Positions 1 to 5,847 of a DNA stretch of 8,088 nt are shown here, piece by piece. The DNA is from WJLG01 sp964602485 (GTDB lineage: Bacteria; Patescibacteriota; Patescibacteriia; Patescibacteriales; WJLG01). Each line of letters starts with the position of its first letter. Position 1 is the first letter of the stretch. The stretch lies in assembly GCA_964602485.1 (NCBI GenBank), contig CAZRQU010000025.1, positions 1 to 8,088 on the forward strand, given 5' to 3'. The notes under the pieces were generated by a model. It searched no databases, had not been told where the DNA came from, and worked only from the letters and a program-made list of their open reading frames with translations. The position numbers and the translations under genes are program-made.

Positions 1-56
1 AATAATTATCATTAATCTAACAATATAACAATTCCCCGATATTTTCAATGTTGACA

Positions 57-98
57 AATAAAAATCCCCTCTGCCCGTTTAAAAAACGAACAGAGGGG
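57..98 (-). terminator. Rho-independent terminator of the lytic transglycosylase gene
   Basis: On the minus strand an 8-bp stem CCCCTCTG/CAGAGGGG (66-73 with 91-98) continues, after a 2x2 internal mismatch, into CGTTT/AAACG (76-80 with 84-88) around an AAA loop. It is followed by the U-rich run ATTTTTATT (65-57). It begins 7 nt after the stop codon of the gene that ends at 105. Both hairpin and U-tract are seen directly. The function is the standard inference. Confidence 0.88.
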
Positions 99-104
99 TA
101 AGCT

Positions 105-779
105 TTAGAAGATCTCCTTAGCCAACTTGGCCAGGGCGTTCACCTTTTGGTGAAACACCCACTTGGAGCTCCCCAGGGCGCCGGGGCCATTGTTGTAGGC
201 CTCAAGCGCCTTGATCCAATCTCCATCGAATTGCTCATAGAGATCAGACAAGTATTGAAGACCAGCTGAGGCTGCCTTTTCCGGCACAAGCATCTCGTGA
301 TGCTCATAGCCGTAAAGCTCGGCCGTGCCGGCGCAAACCATATAGAGGCCATGACAAGAACCGTCATGGTTCTTGGCCTTGTCCCGGCCGCAAGATTCCA
401 CTGCCGGCAAGGCCACGGCTATCTCATACGGGATCCCGTATTTGAGAGCCGTGTCAGCTACCATCCGACCATGGACATCCATGGTGTTGGCCAGGCAAAG
501 ATCTTTACCTTTGTCTTTGACCCAACTATCAGCGTCGAACGGACGCCTGACGGAGATGTCGATCTCTGCGAATTTCTCTTTGATCTTTCGCAAGACTTCA
601 ACCCGCCTTTGCCCGAGCTTGGCCAAAAACTCCTTTCTTTTAGCCACCAGGTCTGGGTCTTTTACAAATTTTTCTACTTTTTCAGCCGTAGCCGTAGCCT
701 TGGCTTCTACTTTACTGCCATGAAAAGCTAGCAAAAAAGCCAAAGTCAACAATACTGCAAAACCGATAATAACCTTCAT
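105..779 (-). CDS. Secreted lytic transglycosylase, SLT (LT family 1-like) domain
   Basis: This is a 224-aa predicted peptidoglycan-cleaving enzyme, expected to act outside the cytoplasmic membrane and cut between MurNAc and GlcNAc to form 1,6-anhydro-MurNAc. A signal peptide covers residues 1-26, probably cleaved after VEA. A Lys/Glu-rich helical region (30-75) precedes the SLT fold (about 103-215). The three SLT signatures are present: the catalytic Glu region IAVALPAVES (candidate E128), HGLYMVCAGTAELYG (143-157, where the family usually has GLMQ) and ALEAYNNGPGAL (191-202). C95, C130, C142 and C149 could form disulfides, which is unusual for the fold. The start is fixed by AAGGAG five bases upstream and by the signal peptide. 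It is monocistronic, with its own promoter and terminator. GC is about 53% against roughly 30-48% in sampled neighbouring gene stretches. The family is confident. The physiological role (wall remodelling, type IV pili, attack on a host) is unknown. Confidence 0.88.
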   Translation of the reverse strand: MKVIIGFAVLLTLAFLLAFHGSKVEAKATATAEKVEKFVKDPDLVAKRKEFLAKLGQRRVEVLRKIKEKFAEIDISVRRPFDADSWVKDKGKDLCLANTMDVHGRMVADTALKYGIPYEIAVALPAVESCGRDKAKNHDGSCHGLYMVCAGTAELYGYEHHEMLVPEKAASAGLQYLSDLYEQFDGDWIKALEAYNNGPGALGSSKWVFHQKVNALAKLAKEIF

Positions 780-783
780 AATT

Positions 784-790
784 TCTCCTT
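784..790 (-). promoter_or_regulatory. Shine-Dalgarno of the lytic transglycosylase
   Basis: On the minus strand AAGGAGA lies at 790-784, with AAGGAG ending five bases before the ATG (779-777). This is the clearest canonical ribosome binding site in the window. Most other genes here have none. Confidence 0.85.
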
Positions 791-812
791 TGTTTCAATT
801 CTAAGGTACACT

Positions 813-827
813 TGGACCATTGGTCCA
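813..827. promoter_or_regulatory. 15-bp palindrome in the leader of the transglycosylase gene
   Basis: TGGACCA-T-TGGTCCA is a perfect 7-bp inverted repeat around one central base. It lies about 16-30 nt downstream of the predicted transcription start and about 24 nt upstream of the SD. Its size and position suit an operator for a dimeric repressor. A one-base spacer is too tight for a stable RNA hairpin with all pairs formed. No regulator is encoded in the window, so the function is inferred. Confidence 0.45.
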
Positions 828-849
828 TTGTTTTCTATTTCTTACTATT

Positions 850-878
850 ATTATAGCATATTTTATATTATATGTCAA
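850..878 (-). promoter_or_regulatory. Consensus sigma-70 promoter of the transglycosylase gene
   Basis: Read on the minus strand, TTGACA (878-873) is followed after exactly 17 bp by TATAAT (855-850), both perfect consensus. TGC sits just before the -10 (an extended -10, TGn). The predicted start is near 843, giving a leader of about 64 nt that contains the palindrome at 813-827 and the SD. Confidence 0.88.
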
Positions 879-904
879 TGTAAAACCCCTGAAAAACAGC
901 TAAT

Positions 905-932
905 ATATAAAAAAATACCCACATAAATGGGT
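905..932 (-). terminator. Probable intrinsic terminator closing the repeat-containing transcript
   Basis: On the minus strand a short stem ACCCA/TGGGT (932-928 with 921-917) with a 6-nt loop is followed by a U-rich run containing seven consecutive Ts (916-905). It lies between the repeat array and the transglycosylase promoter. No better terminator was found after the stop at 1529, so the transcript of that gene may run through the whole array to here. The stem is only 5 bp, hence moderate confidence. Confidence 0.5.
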
Positions 933-975
933 GATTGGTGATTGGTGATTTGGAATATAGAATTAAGGTGCTATT

Positions 976-1135
976 TGTCATCCTGAGTATCCCGCCTCAG
1001 CGGGAGACGAAGGATCTATATTTGGTAATTTGTAATTAGTAATTAGTAATTTGGGTTTCTCTTAGTTCCTCCCCTTACCAAGGGGAGGCTAGGAGGGGTT
1101 AATGTAATTAGTAATTTGTAATTTGGGGTACGGAG
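976..1135. repeat. 160-bp compound repeat, unit 1
   Basis: Order inside the unit: element A (976-1020, beginning TGTCATCCTGAG and ending GACGAAGGATCTATA, with hairpin CCCGC-ctca-GCGGG at 991-1004), a heptamer track, element B (1066-1104, with 9-bp stem CCTCCCCTT/AAGGGGAGG around loop ACC at 1068-1088), and another heptamer track. The same order recurs exactly 160 bp later. Confidence 0.85.
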
Positions 1136-1295
1136 TGTCATCCTGAGGATCCCGCGAAGGCGGGAGACGAAGGATCTATATTAGGTAATTGGTAATTGGT
1201 AATTAGTAATTTGGTATTTCATCAATTCCTCCCCTTGCTAAGGGGAGGCTAGGAGGGGTTAATGGAATTAGTAATTTGTAATTGGTCATTTGGGA
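1136..1295. repeat. 160-bp compound repeat, unit 2
   Basis: Element A recurs at 1136-1180 (40 of 45 bases identical to unit 1) and element B at 1226-1264 (37 of 39 identical), each shifted by exactly 160 bp. The A stem is unchanged while its loop is GAAG instead of CTCA. The B stem is unchanged while its loop is GCT instead of ACC. Confidence 0.85.
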
Positions 1296-1304
1296 TATGG
1301 AATA

Positions 1305-1341
1305 TCATCCTTAAGGAGCGGATAGTGACGAAGGATCTATA
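1305..1341. repeat. Degenerate third copy of element A
   Basis: TCATCC at 1305-1310 and GACGAAGGATCTATA at 1327-1341 match the two ends of element A. The centre differs (TTAAGGAGCGGATAGT) and the GC hairpin is missing. No element B follows. This is either a decayed unit or a different subtype of the A family. Confidence 0.6.
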
Positions 1342-1528
1342 ATTGGTAATTGGTTATTTGATATTTGCAATTTGTGATTTGCAGTTTGTTATGCGTTATG
1401 AGTTATGCGTTTAGAATGTTAGAATTAAAAATTAGAAATTATTTCAAGAATTATAAAATTATAAAATTACAAAATTAATTCACGTTACGAGTTATGCGTT
1501 ATGAGTTATGCGTTATGAGTTATACACA

Positions 1529-1882
1529 TCAAGACATCTTTTTGAATTTTACCGAGAATATCGGCTCATACTGGGTATTGTTGGCATCAGTTATCTCCAC
1601 CTTCTCCCCTTTGGCCACTTTGGTCATGGCAGCGTCGGACAATAATTGATTATCGTTGACCAGGTCGTTTTTCAAAACCTCAAGTTTGTCGAATTCTTTG
1701 GCAAAATCCTCTTTGATACCGGCTTCTATCTCTTTTTTCTTGGCTTTTAGAGCATCTAATTCGTCCAAGGTCTCCTGATACCGGCTGGAACTCTTTAAAG
1801 CATCTCTGTACATAGCTTTGATCTCTTTTTGTTCGTTCTTGGTCTTTTGGATGCGATCGAATATTTCTTGTAGTTTGCTCAT
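1529..1882 (-). CDS. 117-aa coiled-coil protein of unknown function
   Basis: The protein is soluble and strongly charged, with no signal peptide or membrane segment. Residues 1-80 are Lys/Glu-rich and almost certainly helical, with heptad-like hydrophobic spacing (for example residues 35-78, from YQETLDELDALKAKKKEIEA onward), so a coiled coil is likely. The tail (about 81-117: LSDAAMTKVAKGEKVEITDA, then a YEPIFSVKFKK segment) looks like a small beta-rich cap. The text resembles a short conserved hypothetical protein I recall from Parcubacteria-type genomes, but that is unverified. No SD precedes the ATG: the upstream region is an A/T run that also holds the weak terminator of the preceding gene. 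The next feature downstream is the repeat array. No function is assigned. Coding status is supported by codon-level plausibility and clear protein-like composition. Confidence 0.78.
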   Translation of the reverse strand: MSKLQEIFDRIQKTKNEQKEIKAMYRDALKSSSRYQETLDELDALKAKKKEIEAGIKEDFAKEFDKLEVLKNDLVNDNQLLSDAAMTKVAKGEKVEITDANNTQYEPIFSVKFKKMS

Positions 1883-1890
1883 ATTTAATG

Positions 1891-1920
1891 TTTTAAAAAT
1901 AAAAAAACCCTACGGGTGTT
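1891..1920 (-). terminator. Weak intrinsic terminator after the GVYG-repeat protein
   Basis: On the minus strand ACCC-GTA-GGGT (1917-1907) forms a 4-bp stem, possibly extended by two further A-U pairs across a mismatch. It is followed by TTTTTTTATTTTT (1907-1895). The U-tract is strong and the stem is weak, so partial termination and read-through into the 117-aa gene are both possible. Confidence 0.42.
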
Positions 1921-1942
1921 ATTTGATATATTTATATTATTT

Positions 1943-2806
1943 TTAATAACAAAGTGTTGAGGTGGCAGCCACTTTCATCCAATTAGCCCCATTGCAGAAA
2001 CAAAGCTCACTTATGTCCGTATTGTAATATATGGATCCTTCTCGGGAACAGATCGTTCCTTTTTTCTCTTCCAGAGACTCTAATACCAAATCCCCTTTTA
2101 CTTTTACTCTCCCTTGAAAATATCCGGCATAATTATCCTTCTCTCCTTTTCCATAAATAGCGGCTGACCCTAGTCCTTTTCCGGAAACTTCCCCATAAAC
2201 ACCGAAGCCTTTGCCTTCTCCGGAGTAAAGTCCGTAAAGTCCGTAATAATTACCCTGAGCCGCATCTTTAACATCATATACTTCACCTCGAATACCAAAA
2301 GCATTTTTGGCCGAACCTTTTTCATCATTCACTTTTCCATAAACTCCAGTGGCATTGGCCCCACTGATCGACTTCACACTAGCATCACCCCAAAGACCAT
2401 AAACATTCCCTCCTGAAGCAGGGTAACCATTATCAGCTATTGCCTGTCCATAAACACCGACTGCATCGCCCACTATGGACTTGTCATCAATATTGGAATA
2501 AGCGCCTGAAAAAGAATATCCAAAGACACCATAAGCTGTCTGCTCATTTTTGGTTATCGACCTGCCTGATAGAGCCAAGCTGGTACTAGTGGCTGATATA
2601 CCTTGACCACTTCCAAAATAACTATAATCATAATAAGCCTTATCACCATCTTGGGATATCAGGGCAAAAGCCAAAGTGGCTGTCGTCAAAAATAAAGCAA
2701 ACACAGCCAAAGTCAACTTCAAAGCAAACACAGCTATCTTTTTGCCTGTCTTGTCCTTATGATAAATGTCATGAAAAAAACCTTTTTTTCTTTTTTTCCT
2801 AGCCAT
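1943..2806 (-). CDS. Membrane-anchored GVYG-repeat surface protein
   Basis: This 287-aa protein has a Lys/Arg-rich cytoplasmic start (1-23), one membrane segment (about 24-50) and no obvious cleavage site, so it is probably a type II protein with a long outer domain. The exterior carries a run of G-x-(Y/F/W/R)-G motifs: GVFG 93, GVYG 117, GLWG 137, GVYG 154, GIRG 171, GLYG 189, GVYG 202, AIYG 216 and AGYF 227, spaced 13-24 residues apart. This pattern suggests a stacked beta structure. A QGRVKVKGDLVLESL segment (231-245) and a Cys-bearing end (C253, C269, C271, C286; SIYYNTDISELCFCNGANW at 258-276) resemble the ends of phage tail-fibre and bacterial surface repeat proteins. No SD precedes the ATG. 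A TATAAT lies about 24 nt upstream, inside the gap after the helicase. A role in surface contact or adhesion is inferred only. Confidence 0.8.
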   Translation of the reverse strand: MARKKRKKGFFHDIYHKDKTGKKIAVFALKLTLAVFALFLTTATLAFALISQDGDKAYYDYSYFGSGQGISATSTSLALSGRSITKNEQTAYGVFGYSFSGAYSNIDDKSIVGDAVGVYGQAIADNGYPASGGNVYGLWGDASVKSISGANATGVYGKVNDEKGSAKNAFGIRGEVYDVKDAAQGNYYGLYGLYSGEGKGFGVYGEVSGKGLGSAAIYGKGEKDNYAGYFQGRVKVKGDLVLESLEEKKGTICSREGSIYYNTDISELCFCNGANWMKVAATSTLCY

Positions 2807-2829
2807 ATTTATAAAATATTTCTGTTAAC

Positions 2830-2835
2830 ATTATA
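2830..2835 (-). promoter_or_regulatory. Candidate -10 box for the GVYG-repeat gene
   Basis: TATAAT (2835-2830 on the minus strand) lies in the 40-nt gap between the helicase stop and this gene. No good -35 is present at 17-18 bp (TTTATC at best). The predicted leader is about 17 nt without SD. Read-through from the helicase operon is an alternative, since no terminator is visible in the gap. Confidence 0.4.
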
Positions 2836-2846
2836 CAACATTTCCT

Positions 2847-5315
2847 CTAATTGATAAAGTTAATATGACTCTCGTCTATAAGATCTATAAAACGGCTCTT
2901 TTGCAAAGGGCGGTCATAAGCACTGAATTTACTATAACTCAGATATATATGCTTGCGCGCTCGGGTCATGGCCACATAAAAAAGACGCTTTTCTTCTTCC
3001 AGGTCGCTTCTGGAGTTAGGGAAAGAAAATTCATTCAGCCCGACTATGAACACGTGGTCGAACTCTAAACCCTTCACTTGATGGGCGGTTACTATCGGAA
3101 CCTTGCCCTTTTCCAATCCCAGAAAATTTATATCCTTTACCAAAGAAGCAAAATGAATAAGCTCACGCATGACCGTTTCCGGCCTCTTGTCCGGATCATC
3201 CTTTTCTTTGAATATCGATATCAACTCTTCAATGGACTTGGATCTTGTTTCTTTATCTTTATCCTGTTCATAATACTCTTTCAAACCTGAATTCTCCCAG
3301 ATCTCCTTTAACGCCTTACCCGGCCTTTTTTGACAAACCATAGTCTGCCAAGAATTTATCAGGCCGGCCAAAGTAACGAACTTTCCTGAATAACGCTTGA
3401 AAAGATCGGATCTGGCTCGGCTATTCTTCCTAAGTTTTCCTACTAATACTTCCAAAAGGCCAACCGTGGCCAATACGTCATCTTTGGCATCATGAGTAGC
3501 GGTTTCCAAAGAGAACATTTCGGACAAAGTCCCAAGTTTATAGTTGGGAGCGTCCACTGATCTTCTGGACATATCCAAAGTATCGTAATATTGCTTGAAA
3601 TCGAATTGCACTCCCATGCGTTTCCCGTATTCGGAAAGCATAGACAGATCAAAAACCACATTATGGCCAACAGTAACATCCTGACCGATAAAGTCTTTAA
3701 GCTCCTTAAGGACCTGTTTGGGGTCCCTGCCTTTGTCTGCCAAATGTTCATCGGAGATACCGTGAACATTCTCTGACAACCCCACCGGCTTCTTGTTCTT
3801 CAAAAAATGATAGAATTCCTTGCCCGGCTTGCCTTTGACTATTTCGATGGCGAAGATCTGTATAACCTCGTCATCAACCGGGTTGGTCCCGGTCGTTTCC
3901 GTATCCAAGACCACTATCCGCCCCTTGTCCCAACGATTTATTATATCGTAATAAGGCTCAGGATAATTAAAATTCCGAAAGTTCAAAAGATCGGAAACTT
4001 TAAGACCTATACTCTCCCCTTTCTCTCTTATGTCATTTATAGTGGCCGGACCGATATTGCGCGGAGGTCTTTTAATAAGGCGGTAAGCCGATTCCAGGTC
4101 GAAACGATTAAAAATTATCTTCAGGTAAGCATAAATATCCTTAACTTCCTGCTTTCTGAAAAATTCATACTTATCCACTGTTATATGGGAAACACCTTTT
4201 TTAGAAAAAACTTCGGCCGCCTTAGTTATAAGATAATTAGCCCTAGACAGCACGGCTATCCTGGCTTTATCATTGGCGGCTCTTATATCTTTGATATTTT
4301 CCACCACCCAATCTATCTCTTGATCAAAGTTATAAGCCGAAAAAACATCTATGCATTTCTCATTCGACCCGGAGCCTGACGATGATTCCAGATCCTTGGT
4401 GTCAGCCTTGGCAAAACTAGATAAAAAAGATTTTACAGCCGAAAGGATATTCGGATCGAATCTATAATTCGTCTTTAGACCCAATTGCTTGTGATCGGGA
4501 AAATGTTTCTTAATAAGACCCTTTATGAAATATGGCTCACTCCCGCGCCAACCATATATAGTTTGATCAAGATCGCCAATAAAGGATACATTGCCATGCT
4601 TTTTAGCCAGTTCCTTAACCACCAAATATTCCGATATATGAGTGTCCTGAAATTCATCCAACTGGATAAATTTATATTTAGACGACCATTTATCTCTGAG
4701 TTTTTTATTGGTATAAAGAGCTCTTATAACTATTAGAACCAACTCATTGAAATCCAGGGCATGCTGTTCATATAAAAAGTCCTTATAATCATCCGCGATC
4801 CTCTCAAGGGTTTCATCGACCTTCATTTCAGGCAAAGTGCAGCCAATATCATTCTCTAGATTCCTTAAACGATACTTATATATTTTTTCCAGGATGTCGT
4901 TGCATTCCTTTTTCATATTCTGTTCATCCTGGATATAATATGAATACTTCTCCAAGATCTCCTTCATGGCCTCCACCTGTTCAAGATTATCAAAAATAAC
5001 GAAATCAGGACTTATACCCAATTCCTTAGCTTCTTCCTTTATGAAATAAGCGCAAAATCCATGAAAAGTCTTTATGGTCAAACTGTCAAATATCTTCTTG
5101 TCTTCCAACCTTGACCTTATCCTGCTTGTCATTTCTTCAGCTGCCCGATTGGTAAAGGTCAAGCAAAGAACCTCTTCCGGTTTGAACCCTTTTTTCAAAG
5201 CTTTTATGACCCTCTCGGTCAAAATGGTGGTTTTACCGGTACCAACCGGAGCTGACACTAAATAGGCCCCTTTAAGGCTGTTTATTATATCCAGTTGTTC
5301 TTTGTTGAATTCCAT
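2847..5315 (-). CDS. UvrD/PcrA-type SF1 helicase with inserted DnaQ-like 3'-5' exonuclease
   Basis: The product is an 822-aa helicase-nuclease. Helicase motifs in order: Q-like FNKEQLDII (3-11), Walker A APVGTGKTT (22-30), Ia LTFTNRAAEEM (52-62), Ib TFHG (83-86), II LDEFQDT (219-225), III GDLDQTIYGWRG (247-258), IV NYR (283-285), V TAHQVKGLEFD (743-753), VI EEEKRLFYVAMTRAR (773-787). After RNIGPATINDI (419-429), the start of subdomain 2B, a DEDDh exonuclease is inserted (about 465-630). It has D471 and E473 in DTETTG, D556 in HNVVFD, and H608 and D613 in HDAKDD, so all five catalytic residues are present. The remaining 2B helices (about 645-730) follow before motif V. Known relatives unwind DNA 3' to 5' in repair, and DnaQ-type nucleases trim 3' ends. 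Coupled action is inferred. The ATG lies 1 nt after the stop of the metallopeptidase, so translational coupling is likely. The only SD-like sequence is a weak AAGAAG. Confidence 0.93.
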   Translation of the reverse strand: MEFNKEQLDIINSLKGAYLVSAPVGTGKTTILTERVIKALKKGFKPEEVLCLTFTNRAAEEMTSRIRSRLEDKKIFDSLTIKTFHGFCAYFIKEEAKELGISPDFVIFDNLEQVEAMKEILEKYSYYIQDEQNMKKECNDILEKIYKYRLRNLENDIGCTLPEMKVDETLERIADDYKDFLYEQHALDFNELVLIVIRALYTNKKLRDKWSSKYKFIQLDEFQDTHISEYLVVKELAKKHGNVSFIGDLDQTIYGWRGSEPYFIKGLIKKHFPDHKQLGLKTNYRFDPNILSAVKSFLSSFAKADTKDLESSSGSGSNEKCIDVFSAYNFDQEIDWVVENIKDIRAANDKARIAVLSRANYLITKAAEVFSKKGVSHITVDKYEFFRKQEVKDIYAYLKIIFNRFDLESAYRLIKRPPRNIGPATINDIREKGESIGLKVSDLLNFRNFNYPEPYYDIINRWDKGRIVVLDTETTGTNPVDDEVIQIFAIEIVKGKPGKEFYHFLKNKKPVGLSENVHGISDEHLADKGRDPKQVLKELKDFIGQDVTVGHNVVFDLSMLSEYGKRMGVQFDFKQYYDTLDMSRRSVDAPNYKLGTLSEMFSLETATHDAKDDVLATVGLLEVLVGKLRKNSRARSDLFKRYSGKFVTLAGLINSWQTMVCQKRPGKALKEIWENSGLKEYYEQDKDKETRSKSIEELISIFKEKDDPDKRPETVMRELIHFASLVKDINFLGLEKGKVPIVTAHQVKGLEFDHVFIVGLNEFSFPNSRSDLEEEKRLFYVAMTRARKHIYLSYSKFSAYDRPLQKSRFIDLIDESHINFIN
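3426..3923 (-). other. Coding segment of the inserted DEDDh exonuclease domain
   Basis: This corresponds to residues about 465-630 of the helicase. The segment reads as one continuous frame with the helicase, with no stop or frameshift at either junction. Composition is not visibly different from the surrounding gene, so the insertion looks old rather than recent. Confidence 0.85.
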
Positions 5316-5316
5316 T

Positions 5317-5847
5317 TTAAATAAAACTTCTTATCTTCTTTCTTATTTGCTTGTGATCAGGAGCCATTCTTTCGACCAGGTCCCAAAATTTTTTTGAATG
5401 ATTCATTTCCTTAAGATGACAAAGCTCATGAACTATCACATAGTCGGCCAGCTCCTTGGGTAAGAACAATAATTTATAGGAAAAATTAAGATTACCTTTA
5501 GCTGAACAACTTCCCCACCTGGTCCTGGTATCGCGAATAGATATTCTTTTATATTCAAAGCCATAACACTGATTCAAATATTCAATTCTGCTCTTTATAA
5601 ATTTCCTAGCCTTCTCCTTGTTTTTTAAATAATCCTTTCTGGTAGATCTTTTTCTGGTTTTTAATTCTTCGCCCTTGACCCTTAATTTATCAATAACCCA
5701 CTGTCGTTTACTCTCCAAGAATTTTTTGCCAACAAATACCGGCACCCACCAAGGAATGGTCAAGATCACTCTGGAATCAGAGTATACGGAAAGGCTGATA
5801 TTCTTAGCCCTTTTCGACCTTCTTAGTTTGTACGAAAAATCATTCAT
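5317..5847 (-). CDS. YgjP-like (DUF45) zinc metallopeptidase
   Basis: The protein has 176 aa, is basic and is cytoplasmic (no signal or membrane segment). It has the family layout: an N-terminal beta region with RRSKRAKNISLSVYSDSRV (9-27), the hallmark RTRWGSCSAKGNLNFSYKL (108-126), then the zinc motif HELCH (140-144) with the third ligand H150 in MNHSKKFW. E141 would be the catalytic base. Full length matches the shorter members. YgjP-like proteins belong to the minigluzincin-like group related to SprT and WLM peptidases. Substrates are not established for bacterial members. The gene overlaps the upstream hydrolase by 8 nt and ends 1 nt before the helicase start, so the three are almost surely cotranscribed. 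No SD is visible, and initiation probably depends on coupling. A link to DNA repair is suggested only by this arrangement. Confidence 0.9.
   Translation of the reverse strand: MNDFSYKLRRSKRAKNISLSVYSDSRVILTIPWWVPVFVGKKFLESKRQWVIDKLRVKGEELKTRKRSTRKDYLKNKEKARKFIKSRIEYLNQCYGFEYKRISIRDTRTRWGSCSAKGNLNFSYKLLFLPKELADYVIVHELCHLKEMNHSKKFWDLVERMAPDHKQIRKKIRSFI

Larger units (their letters stand above)
929..1528. repeat. Gene-free array of nested short and long repeats
   Basis: This 600-bp stretch has no credible gene. It holds heptamer tracts of the form GGTRATT (for example three GGTGATT copies at 930-950 and GGTAATT/AGTAATT runs near 1022-1053, 1183-1213 and 1341-1355). It also holds two copies of a 160-bp compound unit, a decayed third copy, octamer tracts of ATAAAATT (1453-1476), and alternating GTTATGCG/GTTATGAG (1389-1411 and 1484-1523). 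From memory, similar low-complexity spacers are frequent in CPR and some Bacteroidota assemblies, where they give rise to spurious ORFs. That recollection is unverified. Confidence 0.8.

Noticed and set aside
51..56. Plus-strand TTGACA as a promoter -35
   Set aside because: No -10 lies 16-18 bp downstream (the position falls in the GC-rich terminator stem), and no plus-strand gene follows.
1..56. Regulatory region for a gene left of the window
   Set aside because: On the minus strand TTGAAA (48-43) with a poor -10 could be imagined, but the match is weak and the downstream gene is outside the window.
297..731. Plus-strand open frame of 144 codons opposite the transglycosylase
   Set aside because: It mirrors a gene with clear SLT motifs, signal peptide, SD, promoter and terminator on the other strand. 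Its own protein has no recognisable features.
976..1295. Insertion sequence or transposon remnant
   Set aside because: No transposase fragment, terminal inverted repeat pair or target-site duplication is visible. The hairpin elements could still be non-autonomous mobile elements, but nothing here shows it.
929..1528. CRISPR array
   Set aside because: The long units are 160 bp with internal heptamer tracts that are themselves repetitive. There are no unique spacers of uniform length between identical repeats, and no cas gene nearby.
3807..4379. Plus-strand open frame of 190 codons opposite the helicase
   Set aside because: It lies wholly inside the helicase-exonuclease gene, whose motifs run through this stretch. 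The plus-strand product looks like random translation of antisense DNA.
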